In this document: positions 30,401-42,400 of the stretch, one piece after another | How the letters are laid out: each line of letters opens with the position of its first letter | Numbering within the stretch: the stretch's first letter is position 1 | Origin: Hanleya hanleyi | Taxonomy: Eukaryota; Mollusca; Polyplacophora; Lepidopleurida; Hanleyidae | Length of the DNA: 64,000 nt | Reading direction: 5' to 3' | NCBI GenBank assembly: GCA_036873755.1 | Contig: JAVTVY010057082.1 | Coordinates: 229,594 to 293,593, forward strand | Made by a program: the position numbers and the translations under genes | Notes under the pieces: generated by a model | Database searches by the model: none | What the model was told of the DNA's origin: nothing | The model's input: the letters and a program-made list of their open reading frames with translations, nothing else

Positions 30401-33400
30401 CACCAATTGTATATCCAAGTCTAATTCATTGTCTAGTTGAAGCACATCCCTAACAGCAACTCCAGTATCTGATACAGACTCCTCCTCTTTCTGGTATTCT
30501 TGGACTCCCCCGGACAATGTATCTGAGCTCGTATCAACAAGAACTGTGTGCAGGGACATCTTAACATCTCCATCACTTTGAGTGGTTCCTGGTTTTTGCA
30601 TTGCTCTGCTGCTCTGTGGCTGTTGTCTGCTTGCCGTTCTTGGCCTATCTAACATATCCAAGTCCAATTCATCATCTAGTTGAAGCACATCCCTAACAAC
30701 AGCAACTGCAGTATCTGATACAGACTCTTCCTCTTTCTGGTCTTCTTGGACTCCCCCGGACAATGTATCTGAGCTCGTATCAACAAGAACTGTGTGCAGG
30801 GACATCTTAACATCTCCATCACTTTGAGTGGTTCCTGGTTTTTGCATTGCTCTGCTGCTCTGTGGCTGTTGTCTGCTTGTCGTTCTTGGCCTATCTAACA
30901 TATCCAAGTCCATCTCATCGTCTAGTTGAAGCACATCCATAACAATGGCAGCCGTATCAGATACAGATTCCTTCTCTTCTGAGACTTCTTGGATCAGGCC
31001 AGAAAATCCTGCTGAGCTATCAACATCGTGAGTAATCGGGGACATCTGAATATCTGCATCCTCTTGAGAAGTTCCTGGTTGAAGTGGAACACACGTGCTG
31101 TGTGATTGTTCTTTGCAAATCCTTCTTTCCAAATCCAAGTCCATTTCACCATCTAGTTGAAGCACATCCATAACAACGGCAACAACTGTAGCGGACACAG
31201 ATTTATCGTCTTCTAGGTGCAGGCCAGAAAATCCCAATGAGCTATCAACTGAATTCGGAGACATCTGAATATCTCCATCCTCTTGAGTGGTTCCTGGTAG
31301 AAATGGAACACCAGTGCTGTTTGGTTGTTCTTCGCAAATCCTTCTCTTCAAATCCACGTCCATTTCACTGTCTAGTTGAAGCACATCAATAAGAATGGCA
31401 GCAGCCATATCAGATACAGATTTCTCCTCTTCGAAGATTTCTTGGGTCAGGCCAGAAAATCCTGCTGAGCTATCAACAATATCTGTATTTGAGGACATCT
31501 GAATATCTCCATCCTCTTGGGTGGTTTCTGGTGGAAGCTGAACACCAGTACTCTGTGGCTGTTCTTTACAAATCTTTCCTTCCATATCCACGTCCATCTC
31601 ACCATCTACATGTAGGTGTAACGCATCCATAACAGCAGCGACAGCAGTATCAGACACAGATTTATCATCTTCTAGGACATCTTGGACCAGGCAAGAAAAT
31701 CCTGCTGAGCTATCAATTATATTCAGGGACATCTGCATATCTCCATCCTCTTGGGTGCTTTCTGATGGAAGCAGAACACCACTTCTATGTGATTGTTCTC
31801 TGGAAATGCTTCTTTCCATATTCATGTCCATTTCACTATCTAGGTTCAAAGCATCCATAACAGCAGCGACAGCAGTATCAGATACAGATGATTTCTCATC
31901 TTCTAGGACATCTTGGACCAGGCCAGAAAATCCTACTGAGCTCTCCGCATCAGTTTTATTCGGGTACATCAGAGCATTTCTGTCTCTACTCGTGTTCGCC
32001 GATGGTAACAGATTACTAGTACTAGCTTGGTCTGTACTGTCCATTCTGTCATCCATACCAAGAGCAGCAGCAGTATCAGATAAAGATTTCTCCTCCTCCT
32101 CCGTTTGTGGATTAATTGGAGGGGTCTGAGTTGTATTTGCAGATTGTGATTGGATGCTTGCAGGTTTTGCTGATACTACAGTACCTACCCTGGTACCTGC
32201 CATGTTTTCAGGGTGAATTGGTTCAAAATTAGGATGAGTCTGGTGAAATTGGCACAAATAGTGTTCCCAGAATGTTTCATTGGTTGGTTGTGGTGGATTC
32301 GATTGTGCGGTGGAACGCTGGACAGGAAGCGTGGAGGGATCTAGGCTTTTCTCCGGAGCATCCTCGTAACTGGGATTTACAGTCATTGTAAACGACGAAC
32401 CAAGATGTCGGAGTACAGAGAGACCATTCTCCTGCTCCTGAGCCCAAGCGGTGTCACTGTCAGAGAAAGAACTGGCTCCTACAGGTGAACAACGAAGCCC
32501 TGGAGAATCAACGTCTTCTTCAGACATACTGGGTTTGTCACTACAACCTGATGGTCCCCTTCTTAAGTGGGAATCTCTTCCAGGATCAACAGTGTAAGAT
32601 TGGCTTCTTCCATCTCTCGGCATACTTTCCTCAGGCCAAAACTTCATATTAGCTTGGTCAGTACAACCTGCTTTGTCCAGTTTTAACTGGGTATCTCTTT
32701 CAGAATCATCAATAAAAGACTGGGTTGGTGAGTTGTTCTGCTCAGGTTCTGTACTGGTTATAGACGAAGATATCTTGCGCTCGGCTTCGGTACCTGTCGA
32801 TGTAGAGGACATGTTGGTTTGCTCTGTGCCATAACTGCTTGAAGTTGAGGAGGTGGTTCTGTGATCCGTGTCAGAGCTGGATGCAGTTGTCGAGGTGTTT
32901 ATATGATCTGTTTCGGTGCTGGAAGAGGTGGAGGAGACCGTTCTGCGATCTGTGCCAGAGTTTGATGAAGTTGACAGTGTGGTTTTACAATCTGCACCAC
33001 AGCTGGATAAGGTGGTCATGTTTGTGTGATCTGCAGTAATGCTGGATGAAGCTAAGGATGTGTTTCTGTGATCAATACTGGAGCTTGATAATGTTGATGA
33101 TGTATTCCTGTGATCCATCCCAGAGAATGATGGATTACTCTCTGTCCCTGTTGTGGAGGAGGTCTCGTGCTCTGACCTGGGTGCACCTTCTTCACTGGTC
33201 CACGGGGAAAGGGCATCCATGGACGTCTCTTCTTCGTCATCATCATCATCATCATCATCATCATCGTCATCGTCGAGAGGTCCTTCTAAATTATTCAGTG
33301 AACCTTGACTGGTCTGGTTGTCAATTTGCCGTACAAGGATAAGAGTGACACTATCGTCACTGTTTTGAGGTAGTGCTGGGATGTTATCACCGATATTGTA

Positions 33401-36400
33401 ATCCATGTTTTCGCGTCCAAGTGAGTTCGATTCGCTGCCAAAGAGACTTCCGAAGCTCCACTGACTCTCTGAGGAGGCGTCAGATGAGAAAGGCGCAGCG
33501 GAATAAGGTTCACTCAGAGAGTGCGTCTCATCTGCGGCAGGGAGGTTAAACCTTGAGCTGAGAATGTAATCTGTGTAGTCGCTGTTAACCTCAAGTGGAC
33601 GCGGACGTCTCTGTACTGCTGAATCTCTGGAATCGTCAGAGGGTAATATTATACCTGAATCTGTGCTTGAATCAAGTCTGTAGTTCCGTTGAAGCACTTC
33701 AGATGTTGCTAGATGACCCACTATGGACAGATTACTGGTGTCATTCAACAGTGGGGTTCTCACACCATCCTGAATATAGCTTCCTCCTAAATTTGCCGGT
33801 GACTGCAAAAGCTGTTGTGAAGTGTTATCCTGAATAGCATCCACATTAGAGGAGAGTCGTTCTGGTCCAGGAAAACGTTGATCAGCTACAACACGTGTCA
33901 TATTATCAAATGAGTGGTTTCCCACTCGGTTGGAACCTGCAGTTTCTGCTGTTAGAGCAATGGTTAAAGATTGTCTTTGTGCATTGGACTGACTGGGCGT
34001 AGGAGAGGAAAAGTACTCATCTTGGTTTTCACTGTAAATGCTTTGTAGTTGTTGCAAGTCAGGATCAGATGACAAATGCGGTAATGACAGCAAAGATACA
34101 TTCTGGCTGCTATTGCACTGTACCAGCAATGAAGTTCCTGAACTATCCTGGACATGACTTCCTTCCTTACTTGCTGGTGACTGCAACAGTTGTTGTTGTT
34201 GTTGTGAAGTGTTCGGTTGAGTAGCCTCATCAGAGAATAACACTGATGAGATATCAGACGACTGTGACAGCAAACCTCTTCGTTCAGCCTCTTCATTTGT
34301 TCTATTATCAAATGAGTGATGGCTTTCTCTGCTGACAGTGTCTACTTGCTCATCTGTAAGGGGAACAGTTAGTGATAGATGCCGTGGCAATGAAGAGGAA
34401 ACAGGATTGGCTTGGATTTCATCAAATACTCGCTCTTGTTGTTTTTGCAAGACAGCATCAGATGACAAAGCTGGCATAGTTACATGTACCTCCTGGCTTT
34501 TACTTCCCTGATCCAGAGGTATTAAGGTTGTAGCATCAGATGACAAAGTTGGAGATGCAGGCATAGTTACATGTACCTCCTGGCTTTTACTTCCCTGATC
34601 CAGAGGTAAGTTTGTAGCATCAGATGACAAAGTTGGAGATGCAGGCATAGTTACATGTACCTCCTGGCTTTTACTCCCCTGATCCAAAGGTGAGGTTGTA
34701 GCATCAGATGACAAAGCTGGAGATGCTGGCATAGTTACATGTACCTCCTGGCTTTTACTCCCCTTATCCAAAGGTAAGGTTGTAGCATCAGATGACAAAG
34801 CTGGCATAGTTACATGTACCTCCTGGCTTTTACTCCCCTGATCCAAAGGTAAGGTTGTAGCATCAGATGACAAAGCTGGAGATGCTGGCATAGTTACATG
34901 TACCGCCTGGCTTTTACTGCCCTGATCCAAAGGTAAGTTTGTAGCATCAGATGACAAAGTTGGAGATGCAGGCATAGTTACATGTACCTCCTGGCTTTTA
35001 CTCCCCTGATCCAAAGGTAAGGTTGTAGCATCAGATGACAAAGCTGGAGATGCTGGCAGAGTTACATGTACCTCCTGGCTTTTACTGCCCTGATCCAAAG
35101 GTAAGGCTGTAGCATCAGATGACAAAGTTGGAGATGCAGGCATAGTTACATGTACCTCCTGGCTTTTACTGCCCTGATCCAAAGGTAAGGTTGTAGCATC
35201 AGATGACAAAGTTGGAGATGCAGGCATAGTTACATGTACCTCCTGGCTTTTACTCCCCTGATCCAAAGGTAAGGTTGTAGCATCAGATGACAAAGTTGGA
35301 GATGCAGGCATAGTTATATGCACCTCCTGGCTTTTACTTCCCTGATCCAGAGGTAAGGTTGTAGCATCAGATGACAAAGCTGGAGATGCAGGCATAGTTA
35401 CATGTACCTCCTGGCTTTTACTGCCCTGATCCAAAGGTAAGGTTGTAGCATCAGATGACAAAGTTGGAGATGCTGGCATAGTTACATGTACCTCCTGGCT
35501 TTTACTTCCCTGATCCAGAGGTAAGGTTGTAGCATCAGATGACAAAGCTGGAGATGCAGGCATAGTTACATGTACCTCCTGGCTTTTACTCCCCTGATCC
35601 AAAGGTGAGGTTGTAGCATCAGATGACAAAGCTGGAGATGCTGGCATAGCTACATGTACCTCCTGGCTTTTACTCCCCTGATCCAAAGGTAAGGTTGTAG
35701 CATCAGATGACAAAGCTGGAGATGCTGGCATAGTTACATGTACCTCCTGGCTTTTACTGCCCTGATCCAAAGGTAAGGTTGTAGCATCAGATGACAAAGT
35801 TGGAGATGCAGGCATAGTTACATGTACCTCCTGGCTTTTACTCCCCTGATCCAAAGGTGAGGTTGTAGCATCAGATGACAAAGCTGGAGATGCTGGCATA
35901 GCTACATGTACCTCCTGGCTTTTACTCCCCTGATCCAAAGGTAAGGTTGTAGCATCAGATGACAAAGCTGGAGATGCTGGCAGAGTTACATGTACCTCCT
36001 GGCTTTTACTGTCCTGATCCAAAGGTAAGGTTGTAGCATCAGATGACAAAGTTGGAGATGCAGGCATAGTTACATGTACCTCCTGGCTTTTACTGCCCTG
36101 ATCCAAAGGTAAGGTTGTAGCATCAGATGACAAAGTTGGAGATGCAGGCATAGTTACATGTACCTCCTGCCTTTTACTCCCCTGATCCAAAGGTAAGGTT
36201 GTAGCATCAGATGACAAAGTTGGAGATGCAGGCATAGTTATATGCACCTCCTGGCTTTTACTTCCCTGATCCAGAGGTAAGGTTGTAGCATCAGATGACA
36301 AAGCTGGAGATGCAGGCATAGTTACATGTACCTCCTGGCTTTTACTGCCCTGATCCAAAGGTAAGGTTGTAGCATCAGATGACAAAGCTGGAGATGCTGG

Positions 36401-39400
36401 CATAGTTACATGTACCTCCTGGCTTTTACTGCCCTGATCCAAAGGTAAGGTTGTAGCATCAGATGACAAAGCTGGAGATGCTGGCATAGTTACATGTACC
36501 TCCTGGCTTTTACTCCCCTTATCCAGGGGTAAGGTTGTAGCATCAGATGACAAAGTTGGAGATGCAGGCATAGTTATATGCACCTCCTGGCTTTTACTTC
36601 CCTGATCCAGAGGTAAGGTTGTAGCATCAGATGACAAAGCTGGAGATGCAGGCATAGTTACATGTACCTCCTGGCTTTTACTGCCCTGATCCAAAGGTAA
36701 GGTTGTAGCATCAGATGACAAAGCTGGAGATGCTGGCATAGTTACATGTACCGCCTGCATTTTACTGTCCCGATCCGAAGGTAAGGTTGTAGCATCAGAG
36801 GGTGATCCTGCTGGAATATCTAGTGTCTGTGAAAGAGGGATGCTTCGCTCATCCTCATCACTAATATTATTGAACAAGTTTTCTCTCTCTGAAGCAGTCA
36901 ATGATGGACTTGCAAATGACAGCTTTCGTCCAGAAAAGAAATCAGTGGCATCTTGGTATGCACTACCAAGTTCCCGTTGTTGGTGCAAGACCGGATAAGG
37001 TGGAAAAGCTGGGAATGACGTCAAGGATATATTCAGACGGTCACAGGTTAATGGACCATTCTGAATGTTGGTATCTTGATAACTGCCCAGTGACGGCAAC
37101 AGTTGTTGTTGTTGTTGTTGTGAAGTGCTACATGTAGGTTGAACTGAAGCCATATCAGAGGAGAGCGCTGCTGGGATAGCTGACACATGTGAGGGCAGAT
37201 CTCTTTGTCCAACTTCTTCTGTGGTATCCTCAAATGAGTAACTGCTCTCTCTATTGGCACCATCTTCTCTCGCTGGCACAGTGGATGATGCACTTGCAAA
37301 TTGTTCTTGTACATCAATAGGATCCAACTCTTGTCTTTCACTAGAAAGCTCTTGTTGTAGTTGCAAGACAGGATCTGATAGCAAATCTGGAAATGATAAC
37401 AGAGAAACATTCTGGCTGACATTGCATTGCACCAGAAGAGACGTTCCTGAGTCATCCTGGGTATTGCTTCCTTGGTAACTCGCGGATGACAGCAACAGTT
37501 GTTGTTGTGAAGTGTTACGCTGAATAGTAATCTCATCACGAGAGATTGCTCTCGGGATATTTGACACCTGTAAGAGCAGAACTCTTCGTTCAGTTTCTTT
37601 GTCTGTCATATCATTAAATGAGTGACTGTCTTCTCTTCTCGAACTGCCTGCTCTCTCTGGAACAGTTGTTGATAGACTCTCTGCAACAGACTGTTCTGAT
37701 TCAGAGGCGAGGACAGAATCACCCTGGTTTTGACAGACATGATCTGATGGCAAATCTGGAAAAGATATCAAACATTCATTCTGGTGGTCATTGCTCTGCA
37801 TTAATAGTGATGCTGTTGGGCCATCCTGGTTCGGAGTTTCTTGACAACTTGCCAGTGACTGTAACAGTGGTTGTGAAGTATCAATATTAGGTTGAATTGT
37901 AGCACCATGAATAGACGTGTAGGGAGCGGCAATCTGTGAAGGATCAGGAAGTGAGGAACTTGGTGGTTTCTCTTGACGAACAGAAACATTCAATTTCTGT
38001 TGATACCTGTGCTTTAGAACAAGTTTTGGTGAGATGAAGTCTGGCAGAGATGACACCAAAGGTAACTTTTTGGTGCTGTCACGGTCACCTGTACTGGTGC
38101 AATTTGGTTCATCAGGAACTGACCATTCTGGTAACGATGACGCAGAACCATCCTCCTGAGGCCTGTTACCGAAGACTGGTACTTTACGTAATTGTCTCCA
38201 CTTCAAAAGCTCTGATGGTGAGGCAAATGCTGGTAGACTGTCTTTCGTACTTAAATCTGATGAAGATTTCGGCTTAGTCCCTGGATGCTTATTTTGCTTT
38301 GCAGAATTTTGCTTTGCAGTCAAGGTTTTGGAGGATAGACCATGCAAACTTCCAGGTGAATTTCTGGTTTCAGCTTTGAAGGAAGTGGGGGAAACAAAGC
38401 TGTTTTCGGGAGCTTTTTGAAGTACCAGATTGCCAGATTTTTCAACAGCACCTTGATCAGCATTAGTAACTGTTGATGTTTTGGGTATTCTGTCTTTTGA
38501 AGCAATCGGAGGCATGGCTTCCTTGCTGCCATGGCACATAGTCACATTCTCTGTGTTATCATCACTTTCTTGGTGGTTATCCAGATACATTTGAAATAGT
38601 CTAGACACTGTTGGTGGGAACTCAACTTCATGGTTTTCACAGACATTATCCGATTGTAAATCTGGAACTGATGGCGAAAATACATTCTGGCTACCATTCA
38701 CATGTGACTGCAACGGTAGCTGTTGTGATGTGATAGGTTGAATCATGGCATCATCTGGGTAGGGTCTTGCTCTGATATTTGATGCCTGCGGAAGACACAT
38801 GCTTCGTGCAGTCTCTTTGTCTATAATACTATCAATTGAGTTTGCTCTCTCTGAAACAATGGACTTCTCAGGTATGGAAGCGGAATCACACTCATGTTGG
38901 GTTTCATCGACATGTTGTTTTTGTAAGACCGGAATTGATGACAAATCCGTGAATGATGGTGGGGAAACGCTGTTGATGTTCTGCAGCGGGAGTAAATTTC
39001 TTGAACCATCTTGAATAAGGATTCCTTGATAATTCGTGGGAGACTGTAACAGTTGTTGAGAATCATTTTGTTGAACTGTACCAACATCAGCGGAGGGTTC
39101 TCCTGTGATCTCCAATGCCTGTGCGAGAGAAACTATCTGTTCAGGATGTCTGTCTCTTGTGGTATCAAATGAGAGACTTCTTTCTCTCTTGATAAGATCT
39201 GATGTCTCTTGTGTCACAGGAACAGACAGTGATAGGCTCTGTTCTTTGGACTGCATCGATACTTCAAGTTCTTGTTCTTGGATAGGAGATGATGACAAAA
39301 ATACATTCTGACCATCACTGGTCCGCACCAAATCCACAGGCTCTAACTCATTACTATTGGAATGCCTCACTGACGCAGGCAGATAGGAAATCCGACGTCT

Positions 39401-42400
39401 ACTCGGGACGGTGAGAAGGGATTCGCTGGTCTTTTCTGGTGAAGATGAAAAAGACTGTTCATTGTTGAAGACAATTATGTTTCCCTGCTGGTTTTCTCTA
39501 GTGGAAGCCAATGGTGACTTGTATTCTGTGACTGATGTTGAAGATATTTGATGGTCATCATCAACTTGTACAGAAACTAAGAGTTGGACTTCCTTGGATG
39601 GGTTCAATGATGCAGGAAGAGATGAACTCTTTGGTGTTTCAGGAGCAGTTGCCTGTGAACCTTCTTGGAGCGAGGAACTTGATGGTTCATCCTGACGGAC
39701 AGCACTATTAATTTTCTGCTGGTATCTGTACTTTAGAACATGTTTTGGTGAAACAAAGTCTGGCAGCGATGACACAGATGGCAACTTTTTGCTGGGATCA
39801 CTTTCATTTGACCTCACACACTTCGGATCATCAGGAACTGACTGTTCTGGTAGCGAAGATATAGAATCATCCTTCTGGGACCCGCCACCAAACACTGGTA
39901 TTTTTCGTAACTGTCTCCACTTCAATAGTTCCGATGGTGAGGCGAATGCAGGTAAACTATCTTTTGTACTTAAATCTGATGAAGTTTTCGGCTTCATCCC
40001 CAGATGCTTTTTGTCTTGAGAATTTTGCTTTGCAGTCAAGGTTTTGGAAGGTAGATGTTGAGTACTTCCCGGTGAATTTCCGGTTTCAACTTTGATGTTT
40101 GGGTCAATGGGTAAACTTACAGTCGAACTGTTCCACCTTGAAGCGGGCGAAAACATTTTCTCCAGTGCCATTCGTTCAGCCATATGCAGAGCCAAGATGT
40201 TTTCAGGAACGTGTTGAGGTATCAGTTTGTCCGAGTTTTCAACAGCAGCTGGCTCAGCATCAGAAACTGCAGGTGTAATATTTCTGGGCAAGTTGTCCTC
40301 GGTAGAAGTCTGAGGGGCAACTATATCATCTTCCCTGCTGTGGCGTACAATCTCATTGTTTCCAGCGCTTTCTTGACAATGATCCAGATGCATCTGAAAA
40401 AGTACGGACACTGTTGGTAGGAAGTCTGCTTCAGAGGCTTTAGTGTGATTGTCAGCATCATCTTCCTTATCTACATCTGCAGACTTTGAACCGAGCACTT
40501 TGCTAGCTGCCGTCGAGTCTTTACAGTCTGGCGACGATGCTGATGGTTCCTCATCATCTTTGAATTCTTCACTCAAGAGCAACAGCAGAATTTTCAAGAC
40601 CTCCAGAAGTGTTAGGTCGCTCACGCCTAAGGAAAACTCTCTGTCATTCAAGCTCTCATCCGGTTCTTCTGTAACTGGCAGCATGGGCTCAAGGGTCTCT
40701 GTCTGGAGCAAACGTTCAGCCAATTTCATTAACTCTTCCACCAAGGTAACAGTAGACACAGCCTCAGGCTCCTCTTCACTCTCAATTTTGCGATCTGGTT
40801 CACCTCCGATCAACTTTTCTACTATTATTTCTGTGAGTACAAGCAGATTTCTTTCTAATGCTCGTCTTCCTGGATTTTGAGATATAACACTGGCACCATC
40901 CTGTGGACTTCCAGTCAAGCCATGAACCAGAACTGGTGAAACTGTGACATCCATCACCTTCCTTCTTGCATTTTCTACTCTTTCCTTGCCAAAAATCCTA
41001 AGCATCAGGTTCCAAACCGTCAATATTGTCCTTTTATCATTTGCAATCTGACTATCAATCTCTATACTGGGATCAGTCGACGAAATGCTAGTGGAATCTT
41101 TAAGACTTTCTGATGGTGCATCCTTTACTACAGGGATCAGATATCTGGAAAACAACTCGGAGTCACGTGATGACTCACTGAAATCTCTGTAAAGGTTTGT
41201 AAAGTCCACATGTCGGTTGTATTCACCGTTATGTACCGACCCTATGGATACGATGGACTCGCCCCCACTAGTAGAGCCCATCGATATGATGGACTCTCCT
41301 TCACTGTCAGATAAGCCATAATACTGTGTAGTATCGGGTGTTTCTGTTACAGGATTTTGCAAATCGTGGAACGATTCCGACGAGAGTTGGTTAACAAAGG
41401 AGGAAGGAGACGGACTGCTTTCCATCCTTTCTTTCAACAGCCGAGATGCAGCTTGGAAACTACAATCGCTTGACCAGCGTCCACCCCTTGAAGAAGACGG
41501 GCCGCTGCCGGATGTGACTTCTGAAAAACCTGAATTTGTACATGAATGGTCTTCTATACTCTGGATATGTTTTGAAGCAGAAGAATAGGAAAACGTCTCG
41601 ACCATGACATTATCATTAAAATGAACCTTGGAGGTTTTCTTCCTCATTTCAGATGGTGTACTGGAATCAGAGGTATCGTCAGGTGTCGGTGTGACAAGAG
41701 TAGAAATTTCTGAGAAACTGAGCAAATCAGCTTCTGAAGATTCTGATCTTGTTCCAGCATTCTGCAACGATAAAGACCTTTCTTCTGTCATGGGCAGGGC
41801 ATTCTCTGGAGCTGGGGTGGTTAGAGTGATCTCAAATCGGGGTGGATCTGCAGCTATGGTGATCAGATCAGAGGATGTAGAAATGACTGGGATGTCGTCT
41901 GCCGAGGACTCATTCTGTAAACTTTCGGCTGGCATGCCCGGAATGGAAGATTCCCTCTCTAATAGGTTCCGACACAAACTGTTCGCTAAAGCATTCTGTC
42001 CAGAATATCCTGCCTCATTGCCAAACTCGAAAACTGGACGAAAGGCTTGAGCACTGTCCATCATTTTGTTGAACGATACCTTACGGCCTTCAGTTTCAGA
42101 GATGTTTAAACTACCGTTCCTCAGAGGTGTCTGTGCTAAAGACTTTGCTTTCAGAATGGCTGCTAGTTCAGCAGAGCTGTGCTGCGATATCCGTTTGTCT
42201 GGTTGATCATTGTACGACAGGAAGTATCCAGAAGATGGTCCAGAAAGGCTGTTCAGAATCTTACCATCTGAGAAGCCTTCCGAAGGCTCTGACCTGGAAA
42301 TATGCTCCAAGGGAACAAACTCCTGACTGGAAGCAGTGTTATCAGAGGTTAATGGACAGAGTCCAGGTTGCCTAACATCTTCATTAACACTTAGAGGTTC

